Below, piece by piece: positions 58,073 to 64,000 of a DNA stretch of 64,000 bases. The notes below the pieces were generated by a model. It saw only the letters and a list, made by a program, of their open reading frames with translations, was not told the origin of the DNA and made no database searches. The position numbers and the translations under genes are program-made. The DNA lies in contig NZ_QNRQ01000002.1 in assembly GCF_003315175.1 (NCBI RefSeq), forward strand, positions 124,001 through 188,000, read 5' to 3'. The stretch is from Eoetvoesiella caeni. GTDB lineage: Bacteria > Pseudomonadota > Gammaproteobacteria > Burkholderiales > Burkholderiaceae_B. The first letter of the stretch is position 1; each line of letters starts with the position of its first letter.

Positions 58073-60346
58073 ATGAACACCGAAGTTAATAAGGCGGACC
58101 CCGCCTTGGGCGAGATCCCAGCTGACTGGCTTTTAGCGCTAAAACAACATTTGGCCGAAGAAGAGCGCGTCCTTGCCTGGCTTGAACTCGACCTGGATAG
58201 CCAATTGCGCTATTCCCGGGGCTTGCTGGTGGTTACCGACAGCCGCCTGCTGGCCAAGGCATCGGCCGACTCGGACTGGGAAGAATGGGCCTACAGCCCC
58301 GGACTGGCGCTGAACCAGTACGATCATGCCGGCGTGGGCACCCTGGAACTGCAAAACGCGCAAGAACGCCTGATGCGCTGGCGCCATACCCTGGGCCGCA
58401 ACCCCGCCGCGCTGCGGCTGATAGCCCAGTTCGAGCGCCAATGCGCCATAGCACTGGGCGGGCAAGCCCACGCCGAGGCCAGCCCGGACGACAGCCCCGA
58501 GGACGAGGGCAAGATAGCCGCCCCGCCCTCAACCTGGGCCCTGTTGCGCCTGTGGCGATTTGCGCGGCCTTACCGGCTGCAACTGCTGACAGGCTTCGTG
58601 CTGACGCTGGTGTCGACCGGCGCGGCACTGGTTGCTCCCTACTTGACCATGCCGCTGATGGACGATGTGCTGATTCCGTTCCAGAACGGCAATCCCATCG
58701 ACTGGCACCTGGTGCGCCTGTATCTGGGGGCCTTGTTGTTTTCGTCCCTGCTGGCCTGGGCCCTGGGCTGGGGCCGCACCTACATCCTGGCCCGCGTCAG
58801 CGAACGCATAGGCGCCGACCTGCGTACCGCCACCTACCAGCACCTGCAAACGCTGTCCCTGCAATACTTCGGCGGCAAGCGCACCGGCGACCTGATTTCC
58901 CGCATCGGGTCCGAGTCCGACCGCATTTGCGTGTTCCTGTCGCTGCATCTGCTGGATTTCGCCACCGATGTGCTGATGATAGCCATGACCGCCATCATTC
59001 TGATTTCCATCAACCCATGGCTGGCCGTCGTTACCCTGCTTCCCCTGCCCTTCATTATCTGGCTGATCCACCTGGTGCGCGACCGCCTGCGCCATGGCTT
59101 CGAGCGCGCCGACCGCATCTGGTCGGAATTGACCAATGTGCTGGCCGACACCATTCCCGGCATCCGCGTCGTCAAGGCCTTTGCGCAAGAGCGCCGCGAG
59201 GTCCGGCGCTTTCGCGAAGCCAATAACCGCAACCTGGCCGTCAACGACCGCGTCAACGCCGTCTGGTCGCTGTTCTCGCCCACGGTCACGTTCCTGACCG
59301 AAGTCGGCCTGCTGGTGGTGTGGGGCTTCGGCATCTGGCTGGTCTCGCGCGACCAGATCACCGTCGGGGTGCTGACTGCGTTCCTGACCTATATCAGCCG
59401 ATTCTACATACGGCTGGACTCCATGAGCCGCATTGTGTCTTTCACACAGAAGGCGGCGGCCGGAGCCAAGCGTATTTTCGACATTCTGGACCATGTATCC
59501 AGCGTGCCCGAACCCGCCCATCCCGTGCACCTTAGCCAAGTAAAGGGCGGCATCCAGCTGCGCAATATTGGCTTTCGCTACGGCAACCGGGCGGTCATAC
59601 GCGGCATCGACCTGGACATCGCGCCGGGCGAGATGATAGGCTTGGTTGGGCACAGCGGGTCGGGCAAAAGCACGCTGGTGAACCTTATCTGCCGCTTCTA
59701 TGACGTCACGGAAGGTTCTATCCGCATCGACGGCGTCGACATACGCAACCTGCCGGTGTCCGAGTACCGCAGCAACATCGGCCTGGTACTGCAAGAGCCC
59801 TTTTTGTTTTTCGGCACCATTGCCGAAAACATCGCCTACGGCAAACCCGACGCAAGCAACAAGGAAATCATTGCGGCGGCCCGCGCAGCCAATGCCCATG
59901 AGTTCATTCTGCGACTGCCCCACGGCTATGATTCGCTGGTGGGAGAGCGCGGCCAGGCCTTGTCGGGCGGCGAGCGCCAGCGCATTTCGATTGCGCGCGC
60001 CTTGCTGATAAACCCGCGTATCCTGATACTGGACGAAGCCACTTCGTCGGTAGACACCACCACCGAAAAGGAAATCCAGAAGGCACTGGACAACCTGACG
60101 CGCGGACGCACCACCATTTCCATCGCCCACCGCCTAAGCACCCTGCACCAGGCCGACCGACTGGTCGTCCTGGACCGCGGCAAGATTGTGGAAGTCGGCC
60201 GGCACGAAGATTTGCTGGCCAGAAATGGCGCCTATTCGCGCCTATACCAGGCGCAGGCGCGCGGCGAAAGTCCGGCCTCCAGCGGCGAAGACTGGGACGA
60301 CGACGGCAGCGACCAGCACCCTGTTAACAAGGCTGACCAACCATGA
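58073..60346 (+). CDS. Cyanophycin-associated ABC exporter with PH-like N-terminal domain
   Basis: A 757-residue fused ABC protein. Residues 1-130 form a soluble region with SRGLLVVTDSRLLAK (about 43-57), a pattern seen in bacterial PH-like domains. A six-span exporter membrane domain follows (about 165-450), then a nucleotide-binding domain with Walker A GHSGSGKST (about 526-534), signature LSGGERQR (about 628-635), Walker B ILILDEATSSVD (about 648-659) and switch histidine IAHRLST. All catalytic residues are intact. Such transporters next to cyanophycin genes are known as a cyanophycin metabolism-associated family. It is divergent from cphA' and overlaps the DUF1854 gene by ATGA. The substrate is unknown. 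Confidence 0.88.
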   Translation: MNTEVNKADPALGEIPADWLLALKQHLAEEERVLAWLELDLDSQLRYSRGLLVVTDSRLLAKASADSDWEEWAYSPGLALNQYDHAGVGTLELQNAQERLMRWRHTLGRNPAALRLIAQFERQCAIALGGQAHAEASPDDSPEDEGKIAAPPSTWALLRLWRFARPYRLQLLTGFVLTLVSTGAALVAPYLTMPLMDDVLIPFQNGNPIDWHLVRLYLGALLFSSLLAWALGWGRTYILARVSERIGADLRTATYQHLQTLSLQYFGGKRTGDLISRIGSESDRICVFLSLHLLDFATDVLMIAMTAIILISINPWLAVVTLLPLPFIIWLIHLVRDRLRHGFERADRIWSELTNVLADTIPGIRVVKAFAQERREVRRFREANNRNLAVNDRVNAVWSLFSPTVTFLTEVGLLVVWGFGIWLVSRDQITVGVLTAFLTYISRFYIRLDSMSRIVSFTQKAAAGAKRIFDILDHVSSVPEPAHPVHLSQVKGGIQLRNIGFRYGNRAVIRGIDLDIAPGEMIGLVGHSGSGKSTLVNLICRFYDVTEGSIRIDGVDIRNLPVSEYRSNIGLVLQEPFLFFGTIAENIAYGKPDASNKEIIAAARAANAHEFILRLPHGYDSLVGERGQALSGGERQRISIARALLINPRILILDEATSSVDTTTEKEIQKALDNLTRGRTTISIAHRLSTLHQADRLVVLDRGKIVEVGRHEDLLARNGAYSRLYQAQARGESPASSGEDWDDDGSDQHPVNKADQP

Positions 60347-60810
60347 CGCGACTGAACCTGCGCCTGCGGCGCGACACCTTCGGGCGGCTGCTGCTCAGTA
60401 CCGACGAATATGGCGAAGTGCCCGTCGTGCCGGTACGCAGCTTTCCTATCTCGGCCCCCAAAGAAGGTCTGGCGCTGATAGGACCGGACGGCACGGAAAT
60501 GGTCTGGATAGACGGGCCCGACGACCTGGCGCCGGAGACCCTGCAGTTGCTTCAAGAAGAACTGGCAAGCCGCGAATTCACCCCCGAGATCCAGCGCATC
60601 TTAAGCGTTTCCAGCTTCGCCACGCCCAGCCACTGGCAAGTCGAAACCGACCGCGGCCGCACCGAATTGGTGCTGAAAGGCGAAGAGGACATCCGCCGCC
60701 TGTCGCCCACCACCCTGCTTATCGCCGACTACAGCGGCGTGCATTTTCTGATTCGCGACGTGTCCAGGCTGGACAAGCCCAGCAAGAAGCTGCTGGATCA
60801 TTTTTTGTAG
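60343..60810 (+). CDS. Cyanophycin-associated DUF1854 family protein
   Basis: A 155-residue soluble protein of the DUF1854 family, which occurs almost only beside cyanophycin synthetase and the linked ABC transporter. Visible blocks are RDTFGRLLLSTDEYGEV (about 10-26), PVRSFPISAPKEGLALIG (about 30-47) and LLIADYSGVHFLIRDVSRLD (about 125-144). There is no signal peptide or membrane span. The start overlaps the ABC stop (ATGA), so the two are made together and may form a complex. The biochemical role is not known. Confidence 0.87.
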   Translation: MTRLNLRLRRDTFGRLLLSTDEYGEVPVVPVRSFPISAPKEGLALIGPDGTEMVWIDGPDDLAPETLQLLQEELASREFTPEIQRILSVSSFATPSHWQVETDRGRTELVLKGEEDIRRLSPTTLLIADYSGVHFLIRDVSRLDKPSKKLLDHFL

Positions 60811-60830
60811 GGGTTTGCACGCCCCTACAA
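60805..60830. terminator. Hairpin at the end of the DUF1854 gene
   Basis: TTGTAGGGG (60805-60813) and CCCCTACAA (60822-60830) form a perfect 9-bp stem with an 8-base loop. The DUF1854 stop codon TAG (60808-60810) is inside the stem. No T-run follows on either strand, so this would be an unusual terminator or an mRNA 3'-end protector between two convergent genes. Confidence 0.4.
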
Positions 60831-60842
60831 CCAGGCAAGCAA

Positions 60843-61880
60843 TCAGGCAGATAGTGTTTCGTGCGTAATCAAGTCGTCGATGACGCGACGCATTTGTACC
60901 CTGCCCCTGTCGTGGACGATAGACACCAGATCGTCTTCGCCGGTTTCATCCAGGCAGCGCTGCTGAGCTTCAATCACGGCCTGATCCTCGCGGAATGCCT
61001 TGGAGACATCGTCGTACAGGTCTTGTGTAGCCTGCGGATCGTCTTGGCGGTAGCCATTGGAAACGCACCAGAAATACAGGCAGGTGCTTTCGGTTTCTGG
61101 GGTCACGCCGTGAAATACCCTTAACGAGAACCCGCCTTCGCGACTGCCGCCTTCCTCGAAGGCGCCCTGCCCCACGTCCACGGCACCGCTCCACTGTATG
61201 ACGTTGCCCGGAGGAAGGAATTCAAATTCCTGCCAGCGATCGACCTTGCCATTGAACTTTACGCCGTTGGCGTATGTGGGAGGCGGATTGCAGTTGGGCA
61301 TCCAGCGCGTAATTTTGACGCCTTGCTCTGTTTTCTTGGCATCCATCTTGGCATTGACGTGCGTATCGGGATCGCCCCCAATCGTTGTTTTGTGCACATA
61401 GCCCAAGTGGCTTAAATCCATCAGATTATCAACCAGCAGCTTGTAGTTTGACTTGATGTGATAGAAGCCGTGCTTATGCGGCCAGTTCTTGTAATCGTTG
61501 TTATACGGATAGTCCACAATCTTTGACACATCCGCCTTCTCGGCATCGCCCATCCAGATCCAGATGAATTCATCCTTCTCTACCAGGGGGTAGCTAGTAA
61601 CGCGGGCACTGGCTGGAATCTTTTCTTGGCCGGGAATCGACACGCAAGCGCCGGCTGCATCAAATACCATGCCGTGATAGCCGCACTCCAGGCCGCCGCC
61701 CACCACCGTGCCCAGCGACAACGGCGCGCCCCGATGACAGCAGCGGTCGGCCAACGCCCCTACCACTCCATCTTTATTGCGGAACAACACGATAGCCTCG
61801 TTGCAAATACGACGTGCCAGTGGCTGCTCGCCGACCTCTTTCGCCCAGCCCGCTATATACCAAATATTGCGAATAAACAT
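60843..61880 (-). CDS. Rieske non-heme iron oxygenase, VanA-like
   Basis: A 345-residue oxygenase subunit of the vanillate O-demethylase type. The N-terminal Rieske 2Fe-2S site is CCHRGAPL (Cys47, His49) and CGYHG (Cys66, His69). The mononuclear iron site lies in DNLMDLSHLGYVHKTT (about 150-165), with two histidines and a conserved aspartate. ATG 61880 is chosen because AAGGAG sits 9 bases upstream; the ATG three codons earlier is immediately after the Shine-Dalgarno. Members demethylate or hydroxylate methoxylated aromatics. The substrate here is unknown and no reductase gene is adjacent. It is divergent from a LysR gene, its likely regulator. Confidence 0.9.
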   Translation of the reverse strand: MFIRNIWYIAGWAKEVGEQPLARRICNEAIVLFRNKDGVVGALADRCCHRGAPLSLGTVVGGGLECGYHGMVFDAAGACVSIPGQEKIPASARVTSYPLVEKDEFIWIWMGDAEKADVSKIVDYPYNNDYKNWPHKHGFYHIKSNYKLLVDNLMDLSHLGYVHKTTIGGDPDTHVNAKMDAKKTEQGVKITRWMPNCNPPPTYANGVKFNGKVDRWQEFEFLPPGNVIQWSGAVDVGQGAFEEGGSREGGFSLRVFHGVTPETESTCLYFWCVSNGYRQDDPQATQDLYDDVSKAFREDQAVIEAQQRCLDETGEDDLVSIVHDRGRVQMRRVIDDLITHETLSA

Positions 61881-62052
61881 GATTGACATCTCCTTGAAAG
61901 TCACTATGTGTTTGCGGCTATTGAAGGAAGGCCGCGCTGGCCGACATGTAGCGAATCTCCAACCAAAGCGCTTGCCGGCCAAACTTTAAACAGTAGGAGA
62001 AGTATGGAATCCGGGCTATTATCAGTCAATCAAATCAATAAATACTTCAGAT

Positions 62053-62071
62053 CTAATTATTAAATAATTAG
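62053..62071. promoter_or_regulatory. 19-bp palindrome overlapping the LysR ribosome binding site
   Basis: CTAATTATT-A-AATAATTAG is a perfect 9+1+9 palindrome. It ends at the first base of the GGAAGAG ribosome binding site and 10 bases before the LysR ATG. It lies in the 201-bp divergent region shared with the Rieske oxygenase. Such a place fits autorepression of the regulator. Binding by this LysR protein is inference. Confidence 0.5.
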
Positions 62072-62081
62072 GAAGAGATTC

Positions 62082-63002
62082 ATGAATTTGGACAACCTGG
62101 ACATCACGACGTTGCGGGTCTTCGACACGCTGATACGTACAAAACACGTTACCAACACAGGGATGGAACTGGGGCTCAGCCAGCCAAGCGTAAGCTTTGC
62201 GCTGAATAAGCTGCGAACGCTGACCAACGACACCCTATTCGTGCGCACTTCACAAGGCATGGAACCAACCCCCCGCGCGATGAAAATGTCGGAATCCATA
62301 CGGCTAATCCTGAATGTCATGGAAACGGAGGTATTCAGCCAAAACACGTTCGACCCGCTGCACAGCGAGCGCAGCTTTACGCTTTGCATGTCCGACATCG
62401 GTGAAATTGTTTTTTTGCCGCAACTGATAAAGCTATTGGATCGCGCAGCGCCGCAGGTCTCCATAAGAACCGTGTCCCTGCCGCCCAACGAACTTGAAAA
62501 CGCGCTGATGTCCGGGGATGTCGACCTAGCGCTGGGCTATTACCCGGATCTGACCAAAGCCAATTTTTTTCAGCAATTGCTGTTCAGCGACACGTTTGTC
62601 TGCATGATGCGCAAAGATCACAAACTGGCCGGCCGCAAACTCACCATGGATGCTTTCGAAGCGGCATCGCACATCGTTGTCCGGGCCGAAGGCCGAAGTG
62701 AAGAAATATTCGAGCGCTTCCTGGAGCAGCGCAAATTGCAACGCAGGGTCAAGCTTGTCATTCCACATTTCATGAGTATTCCGCACCTGCTGCTGGGTAC
62801 CGACCTTATCGTGACCGTACCCCACTCGTGCGCCGTGTCGGTCGTGCGCTCGGGCCCGTTGACCATGCAGACTCTGCCGATGAAGTCTCCCAAGTTCGAA
62901 CTGAAGCAGCACTGGCACGCGCGTTACCATCGCGACGAAACCAGCCGCTGGCTAAGGAAAATCGTACACGAGGCATTCTCGGCGCTATTTCTGCCGCAGT
63001 GA
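62082..63002 (+). CDS. LysR family transcriptional regulator
   Basis: A 306-residue regulator with an N-terminal winged helix (about 1-65; TNTGMELGLSQPSVSFALNK as the helix-turn-helix region, about 25-44) and an effector-binding domain (about 90-300). The effector domain resembles the NahR/LinR-like subgroup (MSDIGEIVFLPQL near 103), which responds to aromatic compounds. It is divergent from the Rieske oxygenase, the usual arrangement for LysR activators. ATG 62082 follows GGAAGAG. It converges with the binding-protein gene at 63044. Confidence 0.9.
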   Translation: MNLDNLDITTLRVFDTLIRTKHVTNTGMELGLSQPSVSFALNKLRTLTNDTLFVRTSQGMEPTPRAMKMSESIRLILNVMETEVFSQNTFDPLHSERSFTLCMSDIGEIVFLPQLIKLLDRAAPQVSIRTVSLPPNELENALMSGDVDLALGYYPDLTKANFFQQLLFSDTFVCMMRKDHKLAGRKLTMDAFEAASHIVVRAEGRSEEIFERFLEQRKLQRRVKLVIPHFMSIPHLLLGTDLIVTVPHSCAVSVVRSGPLTMQTLPMKSPKFELKQHWHARYHRDETSRWLRKIVHEAFSALFLPQ

Positions 63003-63043
63003 AACTCGAACGAACCCCACGCCTCCCGCACCACAAAAGCGGT

Positions 63044-64000
63044 TTACTTGCCCGGATCTTTCATATCGGCAAACTGCGCGAACTCGACATTCTGCAATTT
63101 TCCGTCTACGCGCTCGACCTTGCGGATATATTCGGTCTGAATCACATCGCGGGTTTCTGGATCGATGGTGACCGGACCGCGTGGGCTATCGATATGCATT
63201 CCTTTGATGATGCTCATCGCCTTGTCGCCGTCAATAACGCCATTCAGTTTTCTGGCCACCTGATAAATAACATCCATCCCATCGTAGCCGCCCACCGTCA
63301 TGAAATTGGCTCTGCCTTCGCGGGGATTCGCCTGGGCATAGGCCTGCAGGAATTTCTTGTTCTCGGGCGAGTCGTGCGCAGTAGAATAATGGAACGCCGT
63401 AATAACTCCTAAGGCTTCGTCGCCCATGGAGGGCAGCACGTGTTCATCGGTAAGGCCGCCCGGGCCGATGACTTTGATCCCTTCCGCCGCCAGGCCCCGG
63501 GACTGATAGCTCTTCATAAAGCTGATGCTTTGCTCGCCGGCCGGCACGAACACAAAAACCGCATCCGGTTTCAAGTCGTGAATACGCAGCATGAACGGCG
63601 CGAAGTCCGGGTTGTTCAAAGGCACGCGTATAGAGTCAATGATCTTGCCGCCGCCTTCCGTATATACCTTCTTGAAGGCCGCTTCGGAATCAATGCCCGG
63701 CCCATAGTCCGACACCAGGGACACCACCTTTTTCATGTCCGACTTAAGCGCCCAAAGGCCGGTAGCGGCAGAGCCTTGCGCCGTCGTCATTGATACCCGC
63801 GCTATGTAGTCGGATTTCTGCACAATGGCCGACGTCGAGGCATTCATCACCAATAGCGGCGTTTTCGACTCTTGGGCGATTGACGCCGACGCCATTGCTT
63901 CGGGTGTCAAGCCGTAGCCGACGAGAAAATCCACCTTCTCGCGCGTAACAAGCTCCTGAGAATCCCGCCTGGCGACTTCAGGGCCGGCACCGCCTGTATC
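63044..64000 (-). CDS. LivK-type ABC substrate-binding protein, partial (N-terminus beyond window)
   Basis: An open frame of at least 318 codons runs off the right edge. It has the type I periplasmic-binding fold of LivK-like proteins: VDFLVGYGLTPEAMASA near the visible start, TPLLVMNASTSAIV shortly after, and VSLVSDYGPGIDSEAAFKKV further on. The signal peptide and first domain strand are outside the window. A GTG at 63934 is internal to the reading frame and is not the start. Its nearness to the Rieske oxygenase and LysR genes suggests uptake of an aromatic acid, but this is positional inference. Confidence 0.87.
   Translation of the reverse strand, partial: DTGGAGPEVARRDSQELVTREKVDFLVGYGLTPEAMASASIAQESKTPLLVMNASTSAIVQKSDYIARVSMTTAQGSAATGLWALKSDMKKVVSLVSDYGPGIDSEAAFKKVYTEGGGKIIDSIRVPLNNPDFAPFMLRIHDLKPDAVFVFVPAGEQSISFMKSYQSRGLAAEGIKVIGPGGLTDEHVLPSMGDEALGVITAFHYSTAHDSPENKKFLQAYAQANPREGRANFMTVGGYDGMDVIYQVARKLNGVIDGDKAMSIIKGMHIDSPRGPVTIDPETRDVIQTEYIRKVERVDGKLQNVEFAQFADMKDPGK

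Noticed and set aside
58529-60130. Long open frame antisense to the cyanophycin-associated ABC exporter
   Set aside because: The ABC exporter frame has complete motifs; the opposite frame has none.

Overview
The window reads as a chromosome segment of a GC-rich betaproteobacterium of the order Burkholderiales. The best fit is Alcaligenaceae (a relative of Bordetella, Achromobacter or Pusillimonas). This rests on gene style (fmdB-DUF502-aspS block, clsB/ybhP pair, paired cyanophycin synthetases, many TRAP and ABC binding-protein transporters, VanA/VanB-type oxygenase parts) and on a GC-rich intergenic repeat typical of that family. The assignment is inference from content, not from a search. 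No rRNA, tRNA, CRISPR array, prophage or intact insertion sequence was found.

Layout. 1-3.5 kb: the start of a phthalate-dioxygenase-reductase-type gene (runs off the left edge), a divergent sodium:solute symporter preceded by a 37-residue membrane peptide, a TumE/TumA-like toxin-antitoxin pair with an apparently leaderless promoter, and a VapC fragment. 3.5-14.4 kb: a PAS-GAF-GGDEF diguanylate cyclase, pgi, a BCCT (choline/betaine) transporter, and dTDP-rhamnose genes rfbB, rfbD and rfbC split by a purine permease and coupled to mnmH (tRNA selenouridine synthase); rfbA is absent. 14.4-20.5 kb: one seven-gene operon with an octopine-type dehydrogenase, a hydroxyacyl-CoA-type dehydrogenase, a complete sulfonate/nitrate-type ABC importer and a MarR regulator. 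20.7-24.7 kb: a LexA box followed by a FAN1-type nuclease and a DinG/XPD-type helicase with its own N-terminal nuclease-like domain, a probable SOS-inducible repair pair. 24.7-27.9 kb: tam, an orphan degenerate ABC ATPase and an AAA ATPase of less GC-rich composition.

28-32 kb: a two-gene fatty-acid beta-oxidation operon. 32-38 kb: a class II glutamine amidotransferase, clsB, a ybhP-like hydrolase, aspS, DUF502 and FmdB. 38-41.9 kb: an aminotransferase, ubiA, a putative Na+/H+ antiporter and a 34-residue membrane peptide. 42-45.2 kb: a TRAP transporter (dctP, dctM, dctQ) and an 80/82-bp tandem GC-rich repeat. 45.2-50.7 kb: a 2OG-Fe(II) oxygenase and a branched-chain-amino-acid-type ABC importer with a fused LivH-LivM permease. 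51-52.9 kb: an XdhC-like protein and an exported SAM-dependent methyltransferase.

53-60.8 kb is a cyanophycin island: full-length CphA, a shorter paralogue CphA' lacking the C-terminal Mur-ligase lobe, and, divergently, an ABC exporter with an unusual PH-like N-terminal extension translationally coupled to a DUF1854 protein. 60.8-64 kb: a Rieske oxygenase, a divergent LysR regulator with a 19-bp palindrome over its ribosome binding site, and the C-terminal part of a LivK-type binding protein that runs off the right edge. The strongest leads are the cyanophycin ABC/DUF1854 module, the LexA-controlled FAN1/helicase pair, the twin-palindrome leaderless toxin-antitoxin promoter and the dehydrogenase/ABC operon.
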